Below are positions 1 through 32,250 of a stretch of 64,000 nucleotides of DNA, piece after piece (the first letter of the stretch is position 1; every line of letters starts with the position of its first letter). Source of the DNA: Microcebus murinus (lineage: Eukaryota; Chordata; Mammalia; Primates; Cheirogaleidae); the NCBI RefSeq assembly GCF_040939455.1, contig NC_134119.1, positions 14,806,501-14,870,500 on the forward strand. The letters run 5' to 3'. The notes under the pieces were generated by a model. That model saw only the letters and a program-made list of their open reading frames with translations. It searched no databases and was not told where the DNA came from. Both the position numbers and the translations under genes were made by a program.

Positions 1-209
1 TACACAGACTCCTCTACCCCAGGAAACACAGTTTCACGAGTGAAACCTAGATCATGAAGCTTGTCGGTTATGCTAGGCTAGCAAAACATGCCAACTTTAA
101 AATGGCAAGCTGCTGGTTTGCTGTTTTGCTTATCCCAAACGGCAAACTTAGGAAGGAGCTTGCTTTGGGCAGTGGTTGTTTGGATGCAGTGATACCTCTA
201 TCCTGTTAA

Positions 210-701
210 CTAAGAGTCTTGAGATTGCTGCTCCACAGGAAAATTCTCAGGAAAACAGAGGAGGTAATTTCCATTTGCCCTCAAACTCCCTCTTCTCATA
301 GCATGAAAAGTAGCCACATGGGGCATACCAGGGATTCTTAGCTTCTTTTTGGAGACCTTCTTGCAGGGGTTGTGTGGAGTTATTCTTTGCAGGGTGACTT
401 TGCTCTTGGGTTTCTCCATCATCCTCCTAACTGATTGGATTTTCTGCTTTAGCTGGGAGAACTCCACTATCAAATAATCCTGTTCAGCAAGGGTTGGACA
501 AAACCAGGGATGGCAAAGAGCTTCAAGGGTTGTCCTTTTCTGATTATTTCTGAGTTCAAATGTCAGAGTGGAAGGAGCTGGGGAGACTATGTGGTTGAAG
601 GGTTGCTTATTGAGGAAACATGGGCTGCCATGCCCACCCTCTTCCATGCTTGTAACCTCATCATAATCACTGATAAAGCAGCAAACTCTCTCCTGCTGTA
701 C
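210..701 (-). pseudogene. Unassigned 164-codon open frame, possible processed pseudogene fragment
   Basis: A minus-strand frame runs open from just after a TAG at 704-702 to a TAG at 212-210, with the first Met at 647. The translation has ordinary protein composition, Lys/Arg-rich, with stretches such as TTLEALCHPWF and LIVEFSQLKQKIQSV. I cannot name a parent protein. There is no visible poly(A) remnant, promoter or splice context. It may be a fragment of a decayed retrocopy or simply a chance open frame in an intron. Confidence 0.2.
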
Positions 702-1869
702 CTAGATATGCCATCTGATCCTTCTCCACATAGAACTCCAAGCAACCACTTTAGACAGCGTTAGTATGGCTTTGTCCAGCCTCTGTTGTCTAGGATTATT
801 CTGCTAGTTGGTGGAAAAATCAGAACTAAAATCTAGGGAAATGGAACTTTGCTTTGTCTACGTTACCTGTGTATGGGGTCCCTTCTCTGTGTAAGCACAT
901 AATGTGTTGTCTAAACCAGCACACTTGTGTGAAAGGGGGTGCCGTCAGTAGTTGTATGGGTTCGTTGCTGTAAACTGGGACTGTCTCAGGCCAACAAGGA
1001 TGACACATGAGCACTCCAGATACAGACACGAAGATGGCGGTGAGCGTGAGTTGCAGGAAAGCCCCAAAGACGCAGGCTCGATGGTTCTCCTGGGGAGTGA
1101 CAGCCCCAAGGCTGGTGGAAGTCTGAGCTGGGAGTTGGGCCTTATTTGCCCAACATCCCCCAGCTGTTCTGCTGACACCTGCAGCTCATCCCCGTTCTTC
1201 AGTTTGTTGCAATCCCAGGCTTCCAGATGTGGCCACTGTCTTGTCCGCAGACCGCTGTCTTCTGGGACATAGGTACCTAACACCCTTCACTTAGGAGCCA
1301 GACGAGACCCTCCCAAGCCCCCTTCCAAGCACCAACATGTGTTGCTTTGTGAGTATTTGTCCTTGCTTCAGGCAGGGCTTTCTTGTGACTTACTTCTAAG
1401 GTTGTCACTCATGCAATGCCATCTTGGGCATTCCTCCCCAAAATGGGGTCCTTCTTTTTGCTCTTGTTGGAAAATGACAGTAGATTTAAAAAGAAACCCA
1501 AACCTTCTGTCATTTTCTTTTTTCTTATTACAAAAGCAATACATATTCTCAGTAGAAAACTAAGGCAATGCAGACAATGAAAAATAAGGAAAAGCCATCT
1601 CACCATTCTACTAACCAGAGAATGCAAATCGACCACCTTCATGCATATTGTGACACAGAGTGTGGACATTTGAAGTATCAGTCCCATAAGAATGAATATT
1701 GTGGGGAGATTCTGGGGAAAGATGCTACCAAGAACATGGGTGAGGCCAGCACAGGGAATTGGTGTGACTGTTCCCTGGGTCCAGGGTAAGACACTTCTGC
1801 CCACAAGTGAGCTGTGTGGTCCAAAAGAGGAGTGTGGCTGTTAATAGGATCCTCATGCTGTCATCGAGT

Positions 1870-2050
1870 ACCTGTGAGACCGTGCATGAATTGCCTCATC
1901 TTGCTAAGCCTCAGCTTCTTCATCTGTGAAATGGGCACAATAGTAGTCCCCAGCCATTGTAGTGGAAGTCTATCTGTGCACCTCATGAGAATTAAATGGT
2001 GTGATAGTTTATACGACCTGCCTGTCACATGGTGGTGTTTGATTCATGGT
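1870..2050 (+). repeat. MIR SINE
   Basis: The core CCTCAGCTTCTTCATCTGTG followed by AAATGGGCACAATAGTAG and a GAGAATTAAATG segment match the MIR core and 3' region. Confidence 0.8.
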
Positions 2051-2057
2051 CACAGAA

Positions 2058-2109
2058 ATTATTTCAGAGCACTTGATGTGACAGACTACATCAAGTGCTC
2101 TGAAATAAT
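2058..2109. repeat. Perfect inverted repeat, 22-bp arms, 8-bp loop
   Basis: Arm 2058-2079 and arm 2088-2109 are exact reverse complements, separated by GACAGACT. It lies directly after the MIR. Such an arm-loop-arm structure can come from template switching at replication. Confidence 0.95.
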
Positions 2110-2572
2110 CGAGTGGTACCTGGGGTGCTCCGTCATACACCAGGCCAGTGTGGTTTTCTCCAGAGTGTAGGGTGCATAAGCCTGGCAGAATGGGAAATGA
2201 TTTTAGCTGGTGCGTGGAGAAGCAATATTTTGTAGTTGTGAAATTTTTATGATTACCTTTTATTTATAGCAGGTGACATTAAAATTTTCTTTTCAAATAA
2301 ATCTAAGTAAAAAATGAGTCAATTTAAAGAAAAATGCAGAGTGAATAAGAGTACAGGTGGCACTTGGATGTAGCAGAAATCATAAACCAGCATGTAGATG
2401 CAGGAAGTTGGAGAGGACCTTGTGCTGGCTCGTGAGAGCCTTGGAACAGTCTCGTGGTTATTGGCAGAGTGGATCTTAACCCTAGAAATGACCCAATCCA
2501 ACCCTTTCTCTTTGCCAGTGGAAACTCACCCTTGGTGAGGTTAAATGACTTCAGAGCCCCCCCATCTCAGCC

Positions 2573-2610
2573 GGTTAGTGTAGACCAGAGTGGTTAGTGT
2601 AGACCAGAGT
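2573..2610. repeat. 19-bp perfect tandem duplication
   Basis: GGTTAGTGTAGACCAGAGT occurs twice back to back. Confidence 0.95.
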
Positions 2611-4499
2611 CAGTGTCTCTTGTGTTGGTGGCTCATTCTGTGCCTCCTAAGAGCTGTCAGGGAACCTGTGTGGCTCAGAGCACAGACACGAAGCCACAGT
2701 GCTCTCATTTAGAGCTGCCCTGGAGCCCTTGGAGTTGGTCCCCTGTTCACATCCCCTGGGCCACACTGAATGTTCTGATGCCTTCCTGCGTCTCTCTGGC
2801 TGTGGGGACATGTGGACAGTCCCAAAGTGCTGGGCGTGAACACCCCAGGAGCCACCCTCAGCTGCTGATGGAAAGGAGTAGGGGGGTAAGTTCCCCAGCT
2901 TCCCACCCTCCTGGCAACAGTTTAGAGATGGGTTCCATACAGTCCCTTGGGGGGTCCCCAGCTCAGCAGGACTGAGCTCATTGTCCACAATGGTAACCTC
3001 TCTTGGAACACACCTTTATTGGGTTTGTTTCCTTGCCTGGGTCACTTCCCCTCCTCTACATGTGGTTCCTGGGGTCACCTCCCAAATAAATGACAGGTAG
3101 CCAATCTCTGCTACGGGGTCCACTTGTGGAGAACTCAGACAGCCCCTCAAGGGGGTGGCCAGGTGAACATTGCACCTTATTATTCTCTGTCCATTGAGAT
3201 CATCAGATGAGAAGAAAGAGGCTAAAGTCCATGTCGTGTTGGCTGGTCAGGCCAATGATTTTGGTCGACAAGTCTTTGGATGTCTTAGATAAACAAGGTT
3301 TTGGCTGCCAATTCAATTTCAGTGTCCATTGACTTTGGTCTCACTTGTGCAAGGGATTCATCCACCAGTGTAGCCATGGGAAATCAGTGACCTGGACTTT
3401 GAATCCTGCTTGGAAAATATCATAATGAACATGAAAGGGCTGATTGCTACTGCTTTCACAAAACTGCCATGCATCAATTTATGTTGCCCATGTAATTAAA
3501 CCTCCAGAACAGAACTCCTGCATTTTTATCACCAGTAAGCTAAAGCAAGCCACTCTTTGCTATGCACTTGGAAGTGAACTAAATTCCTCAACATACTACT
3601 ACATACTATGGCCAGAGTTATTCAAATTTTCAGCCTTTTGATGTTGTAAGAATTCCAGATGACTTTTAAAGCTTTGGGTTTGGCTAACCTCTAGAACTCA
3701 TGGTCACTAACCATGTACCTACGAGGTTATAGGTCCCCAATAACGCCTGACTTTGCTTATCTTAAGGAAACTATAAGGAGTAGACTTGAATGTTTAGCTC
3801 TCCTTTTTTCTTTAAAATCCCCCCAGTTTTAAAATGATGTGGGTTCTAGTGCAATGCTTTCACTGAAAAACAATTTAAAAATATTTAAAGGCTGACATAT
3901 GTGCTTTTCCATGTCATTCATGTGTCTCCTAAACTCATCTGTAGAAAACAGCAAGAGGCCAGGGAGTTTAGGCATGAAAGCATGGGGACATGAAGCTTCT
4001 ACCTTCAGGACTACGCCTTCATGTGCCCAAGAATTCCCCAGAGCCTGGAAATGAACTTCCAGAAAAGAGAAGGAGAGGAAATTGGGAAGGAAGAGTTTAG
4101 GAGGAGGCTGAGGGTGGAGAGGCTTGAGGAAAGAAAAAGGGCAGAGGAAGAGCAAGGAAGAATGTAAAGGGAGGGAGAGTTGAGGAAACTGAGGCAGAGG
4201 AAAGAGAGGGTGGAGACATACAGAACTTGCCTGGCAGCCTCTAGGCCAGTGTTAGCACCTGTAAGAAGAGTGACCTTAATGTGCTTGGAAAGGCTTTTGA
4301 CATCCAGGGTTGAACAAAAGTGTTTTAAATTAAATCCTAGATAAGTAGAAATCTTTATGAACTTGAATATCCAGTATTTAACAGTTGGGTTTTTCATGGA
4401 GTTTCTAGAATCCCTGTAAATAGGTTGGCAAGGCTGATTTTCAAGGGTGTGTTGAACTCTGTTTCTCTAGTCCCTTTCTTAAAAATGGCTGTCAATAGC

Positions 4500-4685
4500 C
4501 TAGACTGGTGGTCCTGAAACTTCAATGTGTATCATTGTCACCTGAAGGGTGTGTTAAAACCCAGATTTCTGGGCCCCAGCCCTAGAAATTCTAATCCTGT
4601 GGGTCTGTGATGTGTTGGAGTATTTGCAATTCTAATCAGTTCCCAGGTGGTGTGGTCCAGGACCACACTTTGAGAATCACTGGTC
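4500..4685. mobile_element. MER5-like hAT DNA element
   Basis: It has the MER5 layout: TGGTGGTCCTGAAACTTC at one side, GGGCCCCAGCCCTAGAAATT inside and CACACTTTGAGAATCACTGG at the other, the last being the typical hAT-Charlie terminal sequence. Confidence 0.75.
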
Positions 4686-5330
4686 TCGATCTAGAACATA
4701 CACATTATCAGGGTTGGAATGTTTTCTAAAATTAGACTATTGACGTAGAGTCTCAATTCAGAAAAATCTACATGCTTCTGCTGGTGAAGCTTTTGAAAAT
4801 TCAGCTGACAGCATCCAAAGCATAATAAAAATACAAGCGTCTACACATTTCTGAGTTCTGGTGCAAACAAAAGAAAACACTTTCAAAACAAATTTTCCTC
4901 AACGTATCAGCAACTGCACATTCCAGTGGCACCTACTCGCCTTTGGGGGTTTTGGGGAAAGTTTATCAGGTGATGCTCTTCAAAGCAAGACAGTGTATTT
5001 GCAGAAGCATCTAGTTAATCCCTATTTTAAGGACAAGTATTGACTGGCCTTTTATTATCACCATGAGCAGTTTTAAAGACTTGTCTGATGACCCAGGGAT
5101 GGTGGTTTTGGCATCATCCTAAGAGGGAGGCAGGGAAGAGTGGCTGGCACCTCGAAGGATGGGACCAGAACTCAGCATTTAGCTTTTGACTGGTATAGAG
5201 AAGCCCATGATAGATTCTAATCCCATTATCTTCCATTGGCTTCCATCTACTCGGTAAATTACCCACTGGATCAGTCTGGCTTCAGCCTCCCATGTGTAGA
5301 CGTAGATTTTCTTTGAGCTGCAGAGCCCTC

Positions 5331-5403
5331 ATGTTACATGGAGTCCCTTGTAACATGTAACTCCCATGTTACATGGAGTTCCTTTTGTTACATGGAGTCC
5401 CTT
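5331..5403. repeat. Three degenerate 19-bp copies with an internal inverted repeat
   Basis: ATGTTACATGGAGTCCCTT recurs at 5331, 5366 and 5385 with one or two changes. GTAACATG (5350-5357) and CATGTTAC (5365-5372) form a small stem between the first two copies. Confidence 0.9.
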
Positions 5404-5558
5404 GAAGGGCCTCCGAGGGAAGAGGGTTTCTGGATCGAGTGGTGTGCCCATGGGCCCTGTTTGTCCTTCAAGAAGAGCATCTCTGCTTTGCTTCTATATA
5501 TTGGCTTCTCTGGGCTACTTTGTTTGAAAGGTGGTACCTGTGGCTTAAAAAAGTCTGA

Positions 5559-5846
5559 GGGCTGGGTGCAGTGGCTCACACCTGTCATCTTAGCAACTTG
5601 AGAGGCCGAGGTGGGAGGATCGCTTGAGGCCAGGAGTTTGAGACCAGCCTGAGAAAGACCTTGTCTCTACAAAAAATAGAAAAATTAGCCAAGTGTGGTA
5701 GTATGCACCTGTAGTCCAAGTTACTGGGGTGGCTGAGGCAGGATGATCACTTGAGCCCAGGAGTTTGAGGCTGTAGTTAGCTATGGTGACACCACTGCAC
5801 TCTAGCCCGGAACCACAGAGCAAGATCCTGCCTCAAAGAAAAAACA
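5559..5846 (+). mobile_element. Alu SINE, dimeric, old (AluJ-like)
   Basis: Starts GGCTGGGTGCAGTGGCTCAC, has a middle A-rich linker with AAAAATTAGCC, a right monomer ending CTGCACTCTAGCC and a short A-tail. The ACTCTAGCC ending and the GAAAGACC variant are typical of strepsirrhine Alus. Confidence 0.93.
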
Positions 5847-6273
5847 ACTTTGAGGACCAATGACCTCTAGTGTCCCTTCTATTTCTACAATTCTGTGTTC
5901 AATCCCTTTATAAGTAATAACACAAGGATCCTTGAAACCCTATTTCCATCTTTTCAGCTTTGTGGATCAATTGTAGATGAATTTTTGGTAAAAATTAAGA
6001 TGATTGAGAATTCTCCACCCCACCCATCCTTAGGAGTCTTAAGAGGGGCAGAGGGAAGGTAGAAAAACATCCATAGGGACTGGCTCAAGGTTTTCCCCCA
6101 ACATTGCCTCATCTCTGGCCCAGATGCCCCCCAGGGCCATGCCTCCCTGAGCTGGTGGCCCCATCCCCAGGGCTGAGAATCAGTGCACATGAACCACTGT
6201 CTCTGAAGGAGTGGGGATGCATCCCAGCACACTTTGATTTTCCTTCCCATCCTGTGGTTGAGCAAGATGATGG

Positions 6274-6360
6274 TCATGTGACCCATGCTGGCCAATCACA
6301 ACGCTCTCTCAGAGATGTGCTCATGTGACCCAATGCTGGCCAGTCACTACTCTCTCTCTT
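6274..6360. repeat. Tandem duplication, 47-bp period
   Basis: TCATGTGACCCATGCTGGCC starts at 6274 and recurs at 6321 with one inserted A, both followed by CTCTCT-rich sequence. CATGTGACCCA(A)GCTGG is also a common MaLR LTR string, so this may lie in an old LTR remnant. Confidence 0.85.
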
Positions 6361-6775
6361 AAACGTGGCTCCTGAGGGAGAGGTGTAGAGATCAATTCAT
6401 TGGGAGCTGAGTCCTAATGAGGGCAGTTCGTTAACTCCTGCTATTTAGGTTCCTATGACAGCCCTGGCTTCTGTCCTTCCTGGGGCCTGGCTGCTTTTCT
6501 GTGTTTTATAAATTACTCAAGATGTTTCCTCAGCCTTTGCCTATTGGTGGAAAGACCCAAGCTTTCCTTTCTCTGCTGTTTCTCTCACAAAAGGGCTTCA
6601 CCAGGGTCTTGTGGTAAGTTTGGGTTATCACAATTAAGAAAGCCAGAAAAACCAGGATCTCCAAGGGGTCTGCCCCCTTTCCCTGGGTAGGAATGCCTGG
6701 ATTTGCAGAAGTGCACCAGTACAGGTCTGATCTCCCGGGGCATGCGTGTTCTGGAAGAAGAAACACTACTACTGA

Positions 6776-6806
6776 GTTTTGTTTTGTTTTGTTTTGTTTT
6801 TTTTAA
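6776..6806. repeat. (GTTTT)n microsatellite
   Basis: Repeats of GTTTT end in a T-run. Confidence 0.95.
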
Positions 6807-8435
6807 TTAAACTCTTCCTAACTGTCTGGGACACAAGATATGAGGACCCATTGTTAAGGACCCAGAATGGTGACCTTCTGAAGGCAGAGCTCATTAAAGC
6901 TCAGTGACTAATGAATTAATCATGTGAATGAGCGCAGAAGCTAAACAACCATAGTTAGATTTCCCGTGGATATAGTTCAGACAGTTCAGAGCCCTGGATC
7001 TCGAAAAATGTGTTCCTTTTTGTAATTTGGTTCATTCTTTTACTTCTCATTTAAAACAAAAAACTTCAGACAATGTGTGGGTTCCTTAAAGGGAGCGGTT
7101 TTCCCATAAGCTCTTGCTACCCCTAAGGGCAGCCATGCTGAAGGTAGCTGGGGCCCAGAGCCCGGGGCAGGAAGCAGGTGGAGCTGAAAGCAGGCAGGAG
7201 AGTGCCGGGGCCATGGGTGACTGACTCTAGATGTTGGTGTCTTTCCCTTTCTGCCTGAGGTTTCCTTACCTGGCCACCCAGTGTAGGCAACCCTGGTGTC
7301 TAAAGAAAGGGTTTCAGAATTTTCAGAGGGAAGGATTTGGTAACCAGAAATTTGGGCATAGAAAGGCTGGAGCAGAAACCTGGAGGGGCACTCAGGAAGA
7401 ACGAGCTGTTCCATTGTGCCTAAAATTGATCCTACAGAGCCATTGTACTTGCAGGGCCACCACCAGCCCCATGTGACTGTGGAGCAGTTGGAATATGGGG
7501 AGTTTGAACTGTATGCGCTGTGAGTGAGAAATTCACACCAGGTTTCAAAAAGCTCATCTGAAAAAAAGAAATGAAAGATACCTCATTAATAACTTTATAA
7601 AAGACTGATTACATAATGAAATGGTAATATTTGGAGTATATTGGATGAAATAAAATATATTATTAAAATTAATTTTACCTGTTTCTTTTTATTTCATTTA
7701 ATGTGGCTACTAGAAAACTTAAATTTATGCCTGAGGCTTGGACAATGAAAAATGAGAATAAATCATGTAATTTTTACCTGCATAAACTTGTACAAAAAGG
7801 AATGTCTTAAGATGCATTCTTAACAGTTGCAAGTTGACCAATTTGACCTTGCATAACTCTCAAGTTCTTGGTAAGTTCTCTCAAGTTAGGGGTAAACTCT
7901 TAATGATAAAATAGCTTCAGAAGTTTGAGTTGGGTGAGGGTTAGTCACCCTCATACAATCTTGCTAAAGTTTTAGACTGAATTCTCACAGAGAGAGATTT
8001 ATTAAATAAACATTTACTCTGATGCAGGCCCCAAAAGTCCACACAACCTGCTCTGTAGGCTCCAGAAATCCCAGCTCTCTGGTGCCTTAGGTGCTGAGTC
8101 AACAATTTGCATGGAAAGCTCACTCAAGGCCGATACTACAATGGAGTCAGAATTTCAATGTCCTTATCATTGTCAGCATGGACAATCAATCGGAACTCTT
8201 CCTACACCAGCGGTCTCTTATAAGAACAATTAAGGAACCAAGTGCCTTTCTTAAGAATACAGTCCAAAGGTCTTGCTGGAACCTAACCCCTAGTAGTGTA
8301 AGGGCAGGCAATGTCTCAAAAATATCTTGGCCAGTCCACATATGGTGACCATCTTAACTCCGTTCATCCAAGTGTGGAGAGTGTCTTCTTAAATATTCTA
8401 GCTAAACTATGTATCTATATTTATTTATTTATTTC

Positions 8436-8563
8436 CTCTCTTTTTGGTAGAGATGGGGTCTCATTCTTGCTCAGGCTGGTCTCAAACTCCTGAGCTCAAG
8501 CAATCCTCCTGCCTTGTCCTCCCAGAGTGCTAAGATTACAGGCCTGAGCCACCATGCCCGACC
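8436..8563 (-). mobile_element. Alu left-monomer fragment
   Basis: Antisense Alu sequence from TAGAGATGGGGTCTCATTCT to GCCTGAGCCACCATGCCCGA, only one monomer long, with no right half. It may be an FLAM-type monomer or a truncated Alu. Confidence 0.88.
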
Positions 8564-9159
8564 TGTACCCATCTTTATTAATGAGAGCCCATTGCTAATA
8601 TTCATCATACTTACTAACAAGTCATTAATGAGTCACTTCCCAAGGCCTCAGGTATTGGAAGATGTGCATAGCAGAGGTATCTTGGGAGAGAGAGTAATGC
8701 TCATCTGCAATATCACACTGAACGTGCTGAAGTATTTAACTATCCCAGACATCACAGCACAATCTTATTAAGAGCATGAACAATTCTTTTATATCTATTT
8801 CGTTTATCCAAACAAGATCAACGAGAAGAAAGTCAGTGAATTATCAGAAAGCTTGATGAGAAAATTCAATCTTTTGTGATAAATGTCATTTCTAACTTTA
8901 AAGGAACAAATGCAATTCACAAAAGCAGTCATTCTAAAAAATGCATTCCTCTATTAAAGATATGTCATCTCAAGGTAAATGTTAACAGTCCTTGGGAGAA
9001 AACTGTTAAAATATAGATTTCTGTATTAAGGGAAAATTATTCTGTGTTTTAGTCTTATTATAGAAACTCAACTCACTGATGATGAGATAGAGAGCAAATA
9101 TAGATGTTATTTAAATGTTAAGGTTATTTGGTATGTAAATACACCCTAACTCTGATATT

Positions 9160-29839
<20,680 letters not shown>

Positions 29840-30008
29840 AATGCCCAGGCTTAATGGGAGAAAATGTCTTTGGGGCCACTGTAGGGAAAGCTTTGATATT
29901 TTAGAACAGATGATGAAAGGGTGAGGGTTCCTGTTTGGATTAGACCATAGTTGACCTGTCTGGTGTTGCCAATGAAGCCTTCATTAAAACGTTTTCTTTG
30001 CTTGCATG
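29840..30008 (+). other. BFSP1: BFSP1 3'UTR
   Basis: This short 3' untranslated region follows the TAG stop. It has no repeat until the Alu at 30102. Its right end is inferred from the ATTAAA signal at 29983-29988 plus the usual 15-25-base cleavage distance. Confidence 0.8.
29983..29988 (+). terminator. BFSP1: BFSP1 polyadenylation signal ATTAAA
   Basis: ATTAAA is the commonest variant hexamer. It lies 144 bases past the stop and is followed by a T/G-rich stretch (GTTTTCTTTGCTTGCATG), which fits a downstream element. No AATAAA occurs between the stop and this point. Confidence 0.8.
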
Positions 30009-30101
30009 TCCTTTGTCTAATTAACAGGGGCTTTGAGATGTGGGTGGGTCAGCCCCTGCTCAGGACAGGGTGCTCCGTTACACGGCCACCAGACCATCCT
30101 T

Positions 30102-30426
30102 TTTTTTTTGAAACAGAGTCTTGCTTTGTTGCCCAGGCTAGAGTGAGTGCCACGGCGTCAGCCTAGCTCACAGCAACCTCAAACTCCTGGGCTCAATCAA
30201 TCCTCCTGCCTCAGCCTCCCCAGTAGCTGGGACTACAGGCATGCGCCACCATGCCCGGCTGGTTTTTTCTATATATATTAGTTGGCCAATTGGTTTCTTT
30301 CTATTTATAGTAGAGACAGGGTCTCACTCTTGCTCAGGCTGGTTTCGAACTCCTGACCTCGAGCAATCCACCCACCTCGGCCTCCCAGAGTGCTAGGGTT
30401 ACAGGCGTGAGCCACAGCGCCTGGCC
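30102..30426 (-). mobile_element. Young lemur-type Alu with exact target-site duplication
   Basis: Antisense Alu with right-monomer signature GCCACGGCGTCAGCCTAGCT and a middle insert TTTTCTATATATATTAGTTG, GCCAATTGGTTTCTTTCTAT. This insert is characteristic of Malagasy lemur Alus as I know them. CAGACCATCCTT flanks it on both sides (30090-30101 and 30427-30438). It lies about 95 bases past the BFSP1 transcript end. Confidence 0.95.
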
Positions 30427-31293
30427 CAGACCATCCTTGTTTAGGAAAGAAACACGCTCTTCATCATGCTTCCTACAATGACTCGTTAGAGACCCAGACA
30501 CCGTCTGGATTTCACACAGAAAAGCGCTAGTTGATGACACCGGCTCATTTTCATTCCATCTCAAGCACGAGTACATGCCTGTGAGGACGAGTATTTTGTT
30601 AGAGATAAAATGATTCAAGGAATCTTTGTTTGGGTTCCCACAGAAGCTGATCCTGCAGCAAAGATTTGCATGTGAAAAGTTTCACTGGAATATGATCTTA
30701 GGAAGCGCCAGCAGTGGGGTGCAGAGGGGTGCAGGGAAGGCAAGGCAGGTGATGAGAGCCGTGTCACCAGGTCACGTGGCACCGAGGGCTGCCAGAGCCA
30801 GATCCACTGAGGAACTCTGGGAGCCGGGGTGGAACACGTGCCTGAGAGTCATCGTCCCTGGGTGGGGAGGGAGCCGGGGTATTAAGCCCCCAACTCCTGC
30901 CAGCCAGTGGGAGGTGTGTTCTCGGGGTGTTAACTCTGGGGGCCAATAGGCAAAGAAATACACATGCTGGCATTTGGAAGTCAGGCCTGCAAATACATGC
31001 AAATAGTAAGGGTCAGGTGGCACAGGGAGGGCACAATGCCATCTGCCACTACATGTGTACTGAATGGATTTTTGTATGAGATACTTAAAATTTTCTCACT
31101 CAGAGATTGCAATCCAAGGTCAGGTTTCAAGAAGCAAACTCAAATGTCACTGCATATGCTCCTTGTTTAGAAGCTAGGTAATTAGTCCAATGAGCTTTTA
31201 TTGAGCATATACTATGTGCCAGATGGTATGCTGTGCTGATAAGGGGAGATTTTTCAGACTTATTTATGGTCTTAATTACCATAATATACCCTC

Positions 31294-31294
<1 letters not shown>

Positions 31295-31325
<31 letters not shown>
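31295..31325. repeat. (CA)n microsatellite
   Basis: About 15 uninterrupted CA units. Confidence 0.97.
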
Positions 31326-31327
<2 letters not shown>

Positions 31328-32089
31328 AGTGTGTCGCACATGCAAACACATGCATACAAGTACTTACTCTGTCAGTGTCCTAAGAAATAGAAATTACTCC
31401 AAACCAGAATCTTTGCAAAATTTTTAGGTTGTCCTTAGGCATTTATTTTTTCACTAACAGTCCAAAAAATGAGTTTTTACAAGTATGCCAATTTAAAAAT
31501 TACTCCTCTGTGTAGATGTTGCAAAATACACTAAGCACACACTGAGTGAATGCACTTAAATGGATTATTGCATTGGCCTAAAAAAAAAAAAGCATGTGGC
31601 AAGACAACTACACATTATTAGAGAAAATTGACAGTCACAAATTACACTCTTTCATTTCTTTCTTACAAATAATAGAATACTAAATGGAATCACCTTTTCT
31701 TTCTATTTAGAGCTTTAAGCAATCTTTTTCTGAATTCATTTGAGGTTTTGATTTCAAGGAAGAAATAAGCTTTTGTTGTTCTTCCTAAAAGATGAATGGA
31801 GAACCCACTCCACTGCACAGTTTTGAAATATTTATGACTTAAAAGCTTAAGAGAGAATGATGGAAACCACCCATTAGCTGGAGCGCAGGATGTACTCGGA
31901 GTTCGGGCCTATGTGTATATTTTATTAAGCATTAATAGCCACTGCAAAGTCTGTCTTTTTCCCATTAAATCTTTTTTATTTTTTGGACTATGTGTTCAGT
32001 TAATATTTTTATTTAAAAAGGCAGAGGGTATCATTTTGGAAAGAAAGCTCATTTTTATATTATATTTAGTCAACCAAGAAAACTGGATT

Positions 32090-32250
32090 GGGATCTGTTC
32101 TGTGCCAGGCACAGTCTGGCACTCGGGAGGCAGCCAGGGACAATGAGACATGGTCTTGCTCTCAGAGATGTGACTGTCTAGTGGGGGAGGCAGGAACTGC
32201 ACAGGCAAGCTGACTATGAGGAGAAAATTAAGTAGAGAAGATACTGTGAA
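32090..32250 (+). mobile_element. L2 LINE 3' fragment
   Basis: TGTGCCAGGCACAGTCTGGC, GGCAGCCAGGGACAATGAGA and GTCTAGTGGGGGAGGCAGGA fit the L2 3' end. Confidence 0.7.
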
